From: Bryobacterales bacterium
GTDB lineage: Bacteria > Acidobacteriota > Terriglobia > Bryobacterales > Bryobacteraceae
DNA length: 64,000 nucleotides
Assembly (NCBI GenBank): GCA_003164035.1
Contig: PLRS01000118.1
Span: forward strand, 1 to 64,000
Reading direction: 5' to 3'
The position numbers and the translations under genes are program-made. Positions 8,115 to 17,636 of this stretch are shown one piece after another (position 1 is the stretch's first letter; each line of letters starts with the position of its first letter). A model generated the notes under the pieces. It did not search any database, was not told where the DNA came from, and worked only from the letters and a program-made list of their open reading frames with translations.

Positions 8115-10685
8115 ATGGCGAAGGACCGGTCGGATATTTTCGCCATGCTGGAAGAGGACGGCATACGCCGTGGAATGGAGCCGCACGAGGCACGCCGCGC
8201 GGCGCGATGGACGCTGGGATCCGCCACCCGGATGTGCGAAGCGCACCGGGAAGCGCGCGGACTGCCGCTTTTCGATTCACTCCTGCGGGACGGAAGATAC
8301 GCGGTGCGTTGTTTCGGGAAGGCGCCCGGTTTCACCGCAGCCGCGATACTCACGCTGGGGATCGGAATCGGCGCCAATACCGCGATCTTCAGCACCATCG
8401 ATGAAACGCTGTTCCGGCCTTTGGATTTTCCGCGGCCCGAGCAACTGGCCGACGTCTTCGCATTCAACAAGGCGTCGAGGGTGTTCCTCTCCAGTTCCTA
8501 CCCCGACTACCGGGATTTCCGCGCCCGATCGACCACGTTTCAACAACTCTCGGCGTTCTGCCGAGTGCCGATGAACGTGTCCTGGGGCGAACGCAGCCAG
8601 AGGTTGCCGGTGGAAGCCGTCACGGGGAATTTCTTTTCGATGCTGGAAATGCCGCCGGCCGCGGGGCGGGTATTCCGCGACAGCGACGATTCGGCCGATG
8701 GCGGGCGGGTGGCGATGGTTTCCGAGGAGATTGCCGATGCGGGCTCGATTGGCGCGAGGATCGAAATCGAGGATCAACCGTTCACGATCGTCGGCATCGT
8801 CCCGAAACGGTACCACGGGACGAACCTGAACTGGGGCGCTGCACCGCGGGTATGGATTCCGCTGCAAGCGACGGCGATGGTGTGGCCCGGATTCCGCTCC
8901 AGCGATATCTTTCATCAAAGAGCGATGCAATGGCTGTTGATCGCGGGGCGGCTGAAACCGGGCTTCAGCGTGGCTCAAGCGCAGGCGGAGATTCGGGCTA
9001 TCGCGGCGGGAATCGCACAGAGCGCCCCCGCGACCAACCGCGATATCTCGGGAGCCGTTTTCAGCGCAAACCGGTCGAAGTTCTGGCCTTCCTATCGCGC
9101 TTCGATTACGCGGTCGCTGGTGGTCTTCGCGGTAGCGGCGGCTCTGGTTCTGCTTCTGACCTGCGCGAATCTTTCGAACCTTCTGCTGAGCCGGGCCACG
9201 GGGAGGCGGCGCGAATTCGCCATTCGTCTCTCGATCGGCGCCGGGCGGGGACGGCTGACGCGCCAACTGCTGACCGAAGGTGTGCTGCTGTCGGTGCCGA
9301 GTTGCGCGGCGGCGCTAGCGATTGCCTATGGCCTGGCCGGAGCGTTGGCGCATTTCCCCAACGCTTTGGGTTTGCCGATGGCGCTCGATGCCGTGATCGA
9401 GAGCCGCGTCTTGCGCTTCTGCATGGCGTTATCGGTTGCCACCGCGGTGCTCCTCGGACTTGTACCCGCGCTCCAGGCGACACGAACGGACGTGCTTCCC
9501 GCGCTGAAGGAATCGGGCAACGCCCTATCGGGCGGCCACGATGGGCTGCGGAATTTGTCCCTGGCGCTGCAGGTTGCGTTTACGACGATCCTGCTGGTGG
9601 GCGGCGGATTATTTGCGCGTAGCGTCTTGCGGGCATGGTCCGCCGATCTCGGGTTTCGGAATAAGGGTTTGCTTACGGCGGCCTTCCCTGTGAGGCCCCA
9701 GGGGACGGAGTCCAACGTTCGGCTTCGACGCGCACAAGAGGAATTCATGGAACGCCTCCGAACGGCGCCGGGGGTGCAGTCCGCCACGCTGACTTGGAGC
9801 CTGCCGCTGGATGGGCTCCACTCCAGGACGCGGGTTGAGACGGACACGGGCACTGTTACGGCCGACCAGCAAGTAGTAGATCGGGATTTCTTTCGTACCG
9901 TGGGGATTTCGCTGGTGGACGGGCGCCAGTTCGATATTCGAGACGGCGAGGCCGCGCCCAAAGCGGCGATTGTGAACGAAACGCTGGCGGCGCGATTATG
10001 GCCGGGCACGAACCCTCTGGGGCGAAGCATCCAGGTTCAGAAGTCGGCGATGCGGGTGGTGGGAGTGGTGCGCGACTCGAAATTCGGTGCTGTGTGGGAA
10101 GAGCCGCTGCCATCTTTGTATGTCGCGTTTTCGCAGACGGACAGCCCGGCGAGTTATCTGATTCTGCGCGCGGGCGGGAGGCCCGCAGAGGTTGCCGCGG
10201 CAGTCGCCGGGGAATGGAACGCCATTTTGCCGCATTCCCCGCTTTACGATATCCGGGCCGTGGACGAGCTTCTGAACGTCGCACTTGCGCCGCAGCGGAT
10301 GTCCGCCTGGGTGTTTGGAGCCTTCGGATTAGTCGCGATCGTTCTGGCATCGGTGGGGCTATATAGCTCGGTATCGTATGCCGTGGCGCGGCGGACGCGC
10401 GAGATCGGGATCCGGCTGGCGCTCGGGGCGGGGCCAGCGGCGGTGGTGCGGCAAATCCTCTTCCGATCGATGGCGGTCGTCGGCGCCGGCCTGGCGGCGG
10501 GAACGCTGTTCAGCGCGCTGCTGGCGCGGTTTGTCGCATCCCAGGTCAAGGGGGTTTCGGTCCACGATAGCGCGACTTTCGCGTTTGTGGCCGCGCTGCT
10601 TGGAGTGGTCGCGCTGGCCGCGGCCGCAATCCCGGCGCGGCGAGCCGCGCGAATCGATCCCCAGATCGCGCTGCGGTCGGAGTGA
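8115..10685 (+). CDS. ADOP-family ABC transporter permease (MacB/FtsX type)
   Basis: About 856 residues. A short helical N-terminal segment is followed by a TM helix ('AAAILTLGIGIGANTAIFS', the ADOP hallmark), a MacB-like periplasmic domain, an FtsX domain with 'LSNLLLSRATGRRREFAIRLSIGAGRGRL', a second periplasmic domain and a second FtsX domain ('VARRTREIGIRLALGAGPAAV'). This duplicated layout defines the acidobacterial duplicated orphan permeases. I chose the ATG at 8115, preceded by AGGAG at 8104-8108, over a TTG at 8058. No ATPase or PadR regulator is adjacent, which fits the 'orphan' label. Substrate unknown; members are usually assigned to export or envelope stress. Confidence 0.88.
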   Translation: MAKDRSDIFAMLEEDGIRRGMEPHEARRAARWTLGSATRMCEAHREARGLPLFDSLLRDGRYAVRCFGKAPGFTAAAILTLGIGIGANTAIFSTIDETLFRPLDFPRPEQLADVFAFNKASRVFLSSSYPDYRDFRARSTTFQQLSAFCRVPMNVSWGERSQRLPVEAVTGNFFSMLEMPPAAGRVFRDSDDSADGGRVAMVSEEIADAGSIGARIEIEDQPFTIVGIVPKRYHGTNLNWGAAPRVWIPLQATAMVWPGFRSSDIFHQRAMQWLLIAGRLKPGFSVAQAQAEIRAIAAGIAQSAPATNRDISGAVFSANRSKFWPSYRASITRSLVVFAVAAALVLLLTCANLSNLLLSRATGRRREFAIRLSIGAGRGRLTRQLLTEGVLLSVPSCAAALAIAYGLAGALAHFPNALGLPMALDAVIESRVLRFCMALSVATAVLLGLVPALQATRTDVLPALKESGNALSGGHDGLRNLSLALQVAFTTILLVGGGLFARSVLRAWSADLGFRNKGLLTAAFPVRPQGTESNVRLRRAQEEFMERLRTAPGVQSATLTWSLPLDGLHSRTRVETDTGTVTADQQVVDRDFFRTVGISLVDGRQFDIRDGEAAPKAAIVNETLAARLWPGTNPLGRSIQVQKSAMRVVGVVRDSKFGAVWEEPLPSLYVAFSQTDSPASYLILRAGGRPAEVAAAVAGEWNAILPHSPLYDIRAVDELLNVALAPQRMSAWVFGAFGLVAIVLASVGLYSSVSYAVARRTREIGIRLALGAGPAAVVRQILFRSMAVVGAGLAAGTLFSALLARFVASQVKGVSVHDSATFAFVAALLGVVALAAAAIPARRAARIDPQIALRSE

Positions 10686-10793
10686 GAAGCGCTCCATAGG
10701 GAGGACTCTCCGACGATTTTCGACGCCGACGGAACGCCCGTCGGTATGCCGCATCGGCTGTTGGTTTTACCGGCCTCGATAACACACATGAGC

Positions 10794-10799
10794 TAGAAT
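10794..10799 (+). promoter_or_regulatory. -10 hexamer TAGAAT
   Basis: TAGAAT ends six bases before the ATG at 10806, the same spacing seen at three other genes here, consistent with a leaderless transcript. No clear -35. Confidence 0.35.
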
Positions 10800-10805
10800 G
10801 CTCGC

Positions 10806-11252
10806 ATGAATCGGCGTTCGTTTCTAGGCGGGGCGGCACTCTGCTACTCCGAATTCCTGCAATACGCCCGAGCGCAAGGGACGTCGCGCGCGCCCAAGCT
10901 CACGATCCGCGAGATCCGGGCGGTGCGTCTGCGCGACGGCTTCAACAGCCGCTTCGTGCGCGTCTATACCGATCAGGGCTTGAGCGGTACGGGCGAAACG
11001 CTGGACACGGTCGGCGCCGAATACATCGTCAACGGCAATTTCGGACCCTGGCTGGCAGGGCGGGACCCTCTGGATATCGAGGGCATCCTGTTCGATCTGA
11101 GGGGATGGAAGCGCCAGCCAATCGGGGGTGCGCCGTCGCCGGTTTTTATGCGCGGCATGGGCGGACCACGGGAAGCGATGGTCTGCCCCACAAGCGAAAA
11201 CAAGCGGGTACAGGTGGCATTGGTTGCTCTTGTCCGTTCGGCCACATCGTAG
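10806..11252 (+). pseudogene. Truncated enolase-superfamily (mandelate racemase/MLE-like) gene
   Basis: The protein starts with a Tat-like signal ('NRRSFLGGAALC') and continues as the N-terminal capping domain of an enolase-superfamily enzyme: 'IREIRAVRL', 'VRVYTDQGLSGTGET', 'LAGRDPLDIEGI'. Similarity stops at about residue 123 ('FMRGMGGPREA'), exactly where the family would continue into the TIM barrel that holds the metal ligands and the catalytic lysines. The last 24 or so residues look unrelated. Without the barrel the product cannot be active. A toxin-antitoxin pair follows at once, so an insertion or deletion probably removed about two thirds of the gene. Confidence 0.7.
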
Positions 11253-11259
11253 ACATGGT

Positions 11260-11265
11260 AAACTC
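11260..11265 (+). promoter_or_regulatory. Extended -10 (TGG-TAAACT) of the RES/Xre module
   Basis: TG at 11257-11258, then TAAACT at 11260-11265, followed by a GGGGAG ribosome-binding site at 11274-11279 and the ATG at 11282. Confidence 0.35.
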
Positions 11266-11281
11266 CAGGTGAGGGGAGCCG

Positions 11282-11935
11282 ATGATGAAGCGCCGCACAG
11301 CCGCACTGCCCAGGGCCGGCGCCGCGCCATGTTCGCCAATGGGGAGGCGTCCGGCCGACAGCGCCCGGCAGGCTCTGGCGCAGGCATTCTTGAAGCGATC
11401 CGTGAAGATGCTCGAGCGCGTGAGTTCCTCGGCATCGTCCGAAGTCCTGGAGTCTGCCTTGTCCTCTCCGACGGACGTCGGCGGGGTTGCATCCCTGCTG
11501 TCGGACCTCGCTCCGCTGGGTGCCGATCTGTCGGCGGTGGACCCGTTGCTGGAAGCGATGGCGCGGGGAGCCGCCATCAAGCGGGAATTGTTGACCACTG
11601 GGGGTGGGGGGCTCACGTCCAGCCGGGTGTCGAGCGCCCTAGGTATTACGCGGCAAGCGGTGGACAAGCGCCGGGTCCGGCACGCGCTGCTGGCGGTACC
11701 GAACGGATCCGGCGAGTACGTGTATCCAGCTTGCCAGTTCACTGCGGACGGGGTCGTTCCCGGCCTTGAGGAGGTGCTTCGGGCATTCCGGATTCGAAGC
11801 CCGTGGACCCAGCTTTCTGTGTTGCTCGCACCGGCGCCGGCGCTGGGGGGCAAGACGATCGTCGAAGCGCTGCGATCGGGCAAATGGGAAAACGCGATCG
11901 CCGTCGCCGCGGCCTTTGGAGAACAGGCGGCCTGA
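11282..11935 (+). CDS. Probable antitoxin of a RES-type toxin-antitoxin pair (Xre/MbcA-like)
   Basis: 217 residues. The middle holds a helix-turn-helix-like segment, 'LTSSRVSSALGITRQAVDKR', and the C-terminal part ('PWTQLSVLLAPAPALGGKTI', 'VEALRSGKWENAIAVAAAFG') resembles the toxin-binding domain of Xre/MbcA/ParS antitoxins that pair with RES toxins. It lies seven bases upstream of the RES gene. Its expected role is to bind the toxin and repress the operon. The N-terminal 60 residues are low-complexity and their use is unclear. Confidence 0.75.
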   Translation: MMKRRTAALPRAGAAPCSPMGRRPADSARQALAQAFLKRSVKMLERVSSSASSEVLESALSSPTDVGGVASLLSDLAPLGADLSAVDPLLEAMARGAAIKRELLTTGGGGLTSSRVSSALGITRQAVDKRRVRHALLAVPNGSGEYVYPACQFTADGVVPGLEEVLRAFRIRSPWTQLSVLLAPAPALGGKTIVEALRSGKWENAIAVAAAFGEQAA

Positions 11936-11942
11936 GGCGCGC

Positions 11943-12530
11943 ATGCCGCCGAAACCAGCCCTGCCGAAGCGCCTTCCGGTGAGCCGTGTAAGATGCGGAA
12001 GTCATTGGATGCGAATTCACGCGCAAGCCAGGGATGCGCTGTGGTTCGGCCCTGCCCGCGGAGGCGCGCCGATTCACCGTTTCGACGACCCTGCCGGGCG
12101 ATTTCGTGTGTGCTATTTAGGAACCACCCTGGAGGTGTGCTTTGCCGAGACGTTCCTCCGCAATCCGCCCGTGAGAATTCTGGCACTCGACGATCTAGCT
12201 GGGCGCTCCATCGCGACCGTGGAGGTGCGCCGGGATCTGCGACTCGTCCCGATTCACGGTTCGAGTCTGGCGCGGTTGGGTGTAACGGCCGAACTGGCAA
12301 GTGGCAGCGGGTACGAGCGCTCGCAACTTTGGTCGCGTGCCCTGTGGGAGCACGGCGACCAACCGGACGGACTCCTGTTTCGATCCCGTCACGACGATTC
12401 GGCGCTCTCGGCCGCCATGTATGACCGTGCTAGTGATGGTTTGGCAGTCGCCCAGGATCATTCCCTTGCCGAAGACCCCCAACAGCTTGCGAGGCTTCTG
12501 AGGAGATACGGACTGGGGCTGACCAACTGA
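11943..12530 (+). CDS. RES-domain toxin (NAD-degrading family)
   Basis: 195 residues. The RES signature is visible: 'GRFRVCYLGTTLEVCFAET' with the conserved Arg and Glu, and 'SQLWSRALWEHGDQPDGLLF' and 'SRHDDS' with the conserved Ser region. RES toxins such as MbcT cleave NAD+ in the cytoplasm. I chose the ATG seven bases after the antitoxin stop, as a longer upstream reading overlaps the antitoxin. The pair follows the truncated enolase gene, so it may have arrived with that rearrangement. Confidence 0.85.
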   Translation: MPPKPALPKRLPVSRVRCGSHWMRIHAQARDALWFGPARGGAPIHRFDDPAGRFRVCYLGTTLEVCFAETFLRNPPVRILALDDLAGRSIATVEVRRDLRLVPIHGSSLARLGVTAELASGSGYERSQLWSRALWEHGDQPDGLLFRSRHDDSALSAAMYDRASDGLAVAQDHSLAEDPQQLARLLRRYGLGLTN

Positions 12531-12618
12531 CAGGAATTCGGTTCGTCTCCGGTTAATCTCCACTTGTTCGCCCCGGCTCCCGTCCGTATAGTAGAGTATC
12601 CATATAGGAGAGGGATGC

Positions 12619-13509
12619 ATGTCGCAAACGAGTAGGCGCAATTTTCTCAAAGCTGGTATCGGTGCGACCGTACTGGCAGGGATGGGCGGCAGGGCGGCGC
12701 TGGCGGAAGCCGGCAAGCGGTCGGCCACGGACTGGGTGACGCTGGGCAAATCGGGAGTGAAAGTCACCCGGCTGGCCTTCGGCACTGGAACATTTGGCGG
12801 CCGCGTCCAGCGCGATCTCGGGCAGGACGGCTTCACGCGGCTGGTGCGATACGCCTATGACCACGGCATTCGCTTCTTCGAAACTTCGGAGGGCTATCGC
12901 GGCATGCCGGAAATGCTGGCCATCGCGCTCAAGGGGCTGCCTCGCGACAGCTACCGGCTGATGACCAAGTACAGCACGCCGGGCACCGGCGCGCCTACGG
13001 CGGAGAAGATCGATGGGTTCCGCACCGCGCTCAATTCCGAGTACATCGATATTCTGCTGCTGCACTGCCTGCGCCCGCCCACCTGGGAGCAGGACTACAA
13101 ACCGCTCCAGGACGGCCTTTCCGAAGCCAAGGACAAGAAAATCATTCTCGCCCACGGCGCTTCGGTACACGGGCTGCCGGCCCTGCGCACCTTCCCCGGC
13201 AACAAGTGGCTGGATATCGCGATGATCCGCATGAACCACAACGGCACTCGCATGGATGCCGAAAGCATGCGCGAGACGCCGGAACGGGGCAACGTCGACG
13301 AAGTGGTGGCGCACACCAGGAAAGTGCATGGGGAGGGGATGGGCGTCATCAGCATGAAGCTGTGCGGCGAAGGCCAGTTCACCAGCTTCGAGGATCGGGA
13401 TGCCGCCATGAAGTTCGCCATGAATCTGGGCGCGGTGGACGCGGTCACTATCGGCTTCAAGAGCACGGCCGAGATCGACGAAGCCATCGAGCGCATGGCG
13501 CGCGTGTAG
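12619..13509 (+). CDS. Tat-exported aldo/keto reductase family protein
   Basis: 296 residues: Tat signal ('SRRNFLKAGIGATVLAGMGG'), then an aldo/keto reductase barrel starting 'TLGKSGVKVTRLAFGTGTFG'. Of the usual Asp-Tyr-Lys-His tetrad, the Tyr, Lys ('LMTKY') and His ('ILLLHCLRPP') are present, but the Asp is replaced by Glu ('FFETSEGY'). Reductase activity is therefore uncertain. An AGGAGAGGG precedes the ATG. Tat export of an NADPH-dependent fold is odd but is common for acidobacterial members. The following gene belongs to the uroporphyrinogen decarboxylase superfamily, and both may be part of sugar or one-carbon metabolism. Confidence 0.82.
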   Translation: MSQTSRRNFLKAGIGATVLAGMGGRAALAEAGKRSATDWVTLGKSGVKVTRLAFGTGTFGGRVQRDLGQDGFTRLVRYAYDHGIRFFETSEGYRGMPEMLAIALKGLPRDSYRLMTKYSTPGTGAPTAEKIDGFRTALNSEYIDILLLHCLRPPTWEQDYKPLQDGLSEAKDKKIILAHGASVHGLPALRTFPGNKWLDIAMIRMNHNGTRMDAESMRETPERGNVDEVVAHTRKVHGEGMGVISMKLCGEGQFTSFEDRDAAMKFAMNLGAVDAVTIGFKSTAEIDEAIERMARV

Positions 13510-13572
13510 TTGAAAGCTTTCAGCAGTCGGCTTTCAGCAGTCAGCTTCGTGAAGCCGACGCCGCATTCGTGC

Positions 13573-13578
13573 TATAAA
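13573..13578 (+). promoter_or_regulatory. Extended -10 (TGC-TATAAA)
   Basis: TG at 13570-13571 and TATAAA at 13573-13578, thirteen bases before the ATG at 13592. No Shine-Dalgarno sequence fits between them, so the leader would be very short. Confidence 0.35.
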
Positions 13579-13591
13579 TCGCCTGTCTGGC

Positions 13592-14602
13592 ATGACGGGC
13601 AAAGAGCGCATTCTCGCGAAGCTGCGCGGCGAACTCACCGATTCGCTGCCGCTGATGCCCATCACCATGATGTTCGCGGCCGACCTTGCCGGCGCGCGCT
13701 ACGGTGAGTATGCGCGCGATCACCGCGTGCTGGCCGAATCGCAGGTAACGGTGGCGGAGCGTTTCGGCTTCGACTACGTATCGGCGATTTCCGACCCGGC
13801 GCGCGAAGCCTCCGACCTCGGCGCCACGGTGGAATGGTTCGACAACCAGCCGCCCGCCATTGTGGAGAGCCGCGCCCTCCTCGACAAGAAGAGCAAGCTG
13901 GAGGGCCTGCGCCCTCCCGACCTGGCCGCGTCCGGACGCATGCGCGACCGCGTCGAAGCGGTGCGGCTATTGGCGGAACGCACCGGCGCGACCCTGATCG
14001 TGGAAGGGTGGGTGGAAGGGCCATGCGCGATGAGCGCCGATCTGCGCGGGCTCAATACCCTGATGCTCGATTTCTTCGACGATACGCCTTTTGTGGAAGC
14101 GCTCTTCGAGTTCACGGTGCGCCTGGAACTGGAGTTCGCGCGGGCGCAGGTGGAGGCGGGCGCGACCCTGATCGGGGTGGGCGACGCGGCGGCTTCCCTC
14201 GTCGGGCCCAAGCTGTACCTCGAACATGTGCTTCCCTGGGAGCAGCGGTTGATCGCCGCCATCCACGCGCTCGGCGTGCCGGTGCGGCTGCACATCTGCG
14301 GCAATACCAAGCGGGTAGTGGAAGGCATGGGACGGACGGGCGCCGACATCATCGACCTGGATTTTCCAACGCCGCTCGGCCACGCGCGCCGCGCCATGGC
14401 GGAGACGCAGGTGCTGCTGGGCAATATCGACCCGGTGCGCGAGCTGCGCGACGGCACGCCCGCCTCGGTGGAAGCCGCGCTGACGGAGTGTTACCGGCAG
14501 GCGGGCCCGGCTTACATCGTGGGCGCCGGCTGCGAAGTGCCGCGCGGCACGCCGTACGCGAACCTGGAAGCCATGACGCGGTTTGCACGCAGCCGCTCGT
14601 GA
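13592..14602 (+). CDS. Uroporphyrinogen-decarboxylase superfamily protein (MtaA/CmuA-like)
   Basis: 336 residues with a URO-D barrel: 'MTGKERILAKLRGE' start, 'FGFDYVSAISDPAREA', 'VEGPCAMSADLRGL', 'LHICGNTKRVVEGMGRTGAD' with the His-x-Cys-Gly zinc/cobamide-type motif, 'LGNIDPV' and a C-terminal 'VGAGCEVPRGTPYANLEAM'. The His-Cys motif points to corrinoid-dependent methyltransferases rather than haem synthesis. True HemE proteins lack it and have other conserved Arg residues. Substrate unknown. The stop is followed within five bases by the MFS gene remnant on the other strand. Confidence 0.8.
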   Translation: MTGKERILAKLRGELTDSLPLMPITMMFAADLAGARYGEYARDHRVLAESQVTVAERFGFDYVSAISDPAREASDLGATVEWFDNQPPAIVESRALLDKKSKLEGLRPPDLAASGRMRDRVEAVRLLAERTGATLIVEGWVEGPCAMSADLRGLNTLMLDFFDDTPFVEALFEFTVRLELEFARAQVEAGATLIGVGDAAASLVGPKLYLEHVLPWEQRLIAAIHALGVPVRLHICGNTKRVVEGMGRTGADIIDLDFPTPLGHARRAMAETQVLLGNIDPVRELRDGTPASVEAALTECYRQAGPAYIVGAGCEVPRGTPYANLEAMTRFARSRS

Positions 14603-14606
14603 GGGC

Positions 14607-14798
14607 GCTGCCAGCGCGCCCAAGACGCCGGAGACGCCCGAGCCGACGCCCCGTCCATACGCCGGCCCGCGCAATCGTCAACCCGTGATAGCGCGCCAGC
14701 ATGGCCGGCACAAATGTAGAAAAGGTGTAAAGGACGAAGTTAACGATGGCGCCGGAAACGGCAATCCAGCCGAAAGCCGGAATCCTAGGCAACTTTGC
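14607..14798 (-). pseudogene. Decayed fragment of a duplicated MFS transporter gene
   Basis: This stretch is close to 90% identical by eye to 18112-18299, inside the intact MFS gene on the same strand. It still encodes 'IPAFGWIAVSGAIVNFVLYT', 'FSTFVPAMLARYHGLTIARAG', then breaks frame. Many of the differences are silent, which suggests a former working copy. Nothing else of the gene remains on either side. The rest of 14603-14966 holds nothing else I can identify. Confidence 0.8.
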
Positions 14799-14966
14799 TG
14801 TAGCCCAGCGGCCCGCACCAGCGGAGCCACGTTGCCTTCTCCGTCTACGGGCACAACCAAGGCCGCCCACTCGAAACCGCCTCTGGATTGCCCCTGAGTT
14901 CTGTGCCGCACGTGGGGCGCTCCATTCAGGCGTCCGGCGGGAACGGCCCGCATTGGGCTGGCCGCC

Positions 14967-17541
14967 TCACTGGAACAGCAGCGAGACCGCATTGCTGAGC
15001 GCCCCGTCAACCTGGAGTTGGAGGGACTGCAATCCACTAAGGCTGAAAGGGCCGCTGAGGTGTAGGTTGACCTGGTCCAGGCCTGGGTACTGCCCCTGGG
15101 CGCCAACGTAAACGACCTCCGGCATAAACGAGCCGGTAGATGAGATGTTGTGGTAGTTCCTCATCCCGGTCCCGTATAGAACGATATACAGATCCGTCAG
15201 CCCTTGTGGCAATGAGATTGGCGCGATGGCGCATCCGGAAGGGGAGCACTGATACGGTGGAAACGAAGCAATGGCCCCGTTTGCCAGCACGCCGGTAACT
15301 GCGGCGAGTGGCACACCGGTCCCGTCCCCCTTCAAAGTGAATATGCCGGGCGACACGTTCTTAATCAGGACGTCGGACGTTGCCGATCCGATCATAAGGG
15401 TATACCGCCCAGGGGCCGTGATTGAGGAGGGAACAGCGAAATTGATCTGAGTTGGCGAAACGTACCAGAGCGGGCACGGTTGGCCGCCCAGCAGAACCGT
15501 GACCCCTGCCAGACTCGTGGGGTACCCACCGGCCGGTGCCTGCGCACTGGCGGAACTCAAGTTGGCTCCGAATACGGTTGCGAGAGAGGCAGGCGCTAGC
15601 GAAGCCGCCGAGTAGCTTGCGGCATTGACGACCCCGAGAGCCCCTATGCTGGCGCTATTGCAATTCGAAGAACTGACCGAAGCTCTGGCGCTGGCGAGCG
15701 TGTTCGGTGGAGACGTGGCTGGCGATTGAACCATGAACACGAGGGTTCCGTCGGCGAGGCCCGGAACCGTGGTCGTGCCGGTTGGCCCAAATTGTCCCAC
15801 CAAGACGCCGGTTGGGGAGTTCAGATGAAACTCGACGTTGGTCGGAGCGGCCCAGGAGAGCCCAAAGGTTGCGGGTTGACCGCTGCATGATATTACGGTC
15901 AGCGGAGAAAGAGCGATCGGGTTCCCGGACGCGTCTTGGTAGACGGAGTTGATTGGACCGTCATTAAGCGAAAGCACGCCAGTGCGCAGGCTCTGGCCTG
16001 AGTTTGCGTCTGAGGCCACCTGCACGCTTCCGTCGCCGCTTCCCGATGCTCCCGAGGTAAGCGTCAGCCATTGAGCCGACGAATTGACAGTCCAACTGCA
16101 AACAGGCGCGGTACCGAGGATGCTTACGGCGAAGGTGCTTTGGATGAAACCGATATTCGTCGACGGGGTTGCAAAGGTCGGTGCGCAGACAAGTCCAGCT
16201 TGCGTGACCGCAAAAACCTGGGCGCCCAGCGTCGCGTTGCAGTTCGTACTCTGCAAGATCAGGTTCCCGGAGCGCGAGTTGCCTATGTTGGTGGATACGT
16301 TGTATTGAACCGGGGAGCCCGCCGGGATGACGTTGGACCCTGCCACCGAGAGCCATGGGCTGTCCGATTCGACGGTGGCAGCACATCCGGACGCCACGGG
16401 TGCAACGGTGAGGGGAACGGCATAAGACTGCTGCTGGAAGGGAACGTTGTTGGCGAGTTGGGAGAATCCGATTTGGGGGCCCGATGGTGCATACCTGAAC
16501 CCGCTTATTACGATCTCCTGCGTGGCCGGAACGCTGGGCTGCTGCCCGGCTCCAATGTAGAAGTTCAGGTGCAAATGCACGTCGCCGGGAGTCGGAATGC
16601 CGGCAGCGGCGCTATAGGTCCACTGATTCACCGGGTTGATCGCAAGGGTGGACGAGGCGAAACCTACCTGGGACGAAGTCCAGGAGACGACGTGTGTTGA
16701 GGGAGCGCCTGGACTCATGAGGAAGTATTGAATGTTGCCCGGAACATTATACGGCTGGATGACATACTGGGCGTTCGCGCTTGCGTTTGAGTTGCCCCAG
16801 CGGCTAAACTCGATGTCCCACTCCCGGTTGTTCTGGTCGCCGGCTTGGGCGTCCCACGAAAACAGCCCAAGGGCTATGTTTGGGTCGAGGTCGCTGAGCT
16901 CAGAATTTACCGTAAAGGTGTAGGTCCCGTATCCAACCTTCTGGGTTGTGTAGATCTCAGATGCGCACCATGAGCCGCCACAAGGCGTGATCTGCATGTG
17001 CAGTTGGCCTTGCGCGTCTACGTAAGCGTTGCTGTTGACAAAGAATTGTGGACCTGGATAGACCTGAACCGGCGCTTGCTTCACATACCACTCCAGCCCG
17101 CCGAACGAAATCGTCGGGTATTGTGCCAGCCGTGGAATGGTCGCCGACGCCAGCGCATTGAGCTGGAAAACAAATGGAACCGTCGCGGTACCCGTATTGC
17201 ACTGCGGGTTCAGCGACGCAGAGAACCAAGTATGCACTGAAGCGAGTCGCCGACCGAAGGGTGATGTTTGGGGTAGTATCGACTGAGAACTGTCCGTTTT
17301 GCACCTGTGTGGCCGTGCAGTTGCCGGGAACGCCAACCCAGCCGAGATCGGGAACAAATGCAAACAGGTATAAGCTTGTCTGCTGAGTCCCCGAACCGTA
17401 GATTGATCCCGTGACCAATCCGTCCTGTCCCCAACTCGGGATTGCGGAGAATGATATCCCGGGTTGCGAGGACTGGGAGCCCAGCTCGAAAGCGGAGAGC
17501 GCAGCGAGGATCACAACAGCCACGATCAGGTGATGGCGCAT
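14967..17541 (-). pseudogene. Secreted GH16-like protein with BACON-like and TIGR03437 domains, frameshifted
   Basis: About 857 residues if one frameshift near 17225-17245 is repaired. The upstream frame starts at the ATG at 17541 with a signal peptide ('MRHHLIVAVVILAALSAF') and a beta-rich region. The downstream frame has a concanavalin-like domain with 'NNREWDIEFSRWG', which matches the GH16 catalytic ExDxE pattern, then two BACON-like repeats ('ESDSPWLSVAG', 'NSSAQWLTLTS') and a C-terminal TIGR03437 domain ('VVNAASYSAASLAPASLATV'). It is either a recent pseudogene or a one-base sequencing error, since both parts look well preserved. If intact, it would be a secreted glucan or galactan hydrolase. 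Confidence 0.72.
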
Positions 17542-17636
17542 AAAGGTGTCTCTTTTTCCGAATTGAATATACCACCGTGACCCGTCGACGGGGCGGCAAT
17601 CTGCGAATCTCGGCGAATCCCTTGCCCGCCTCGGCG

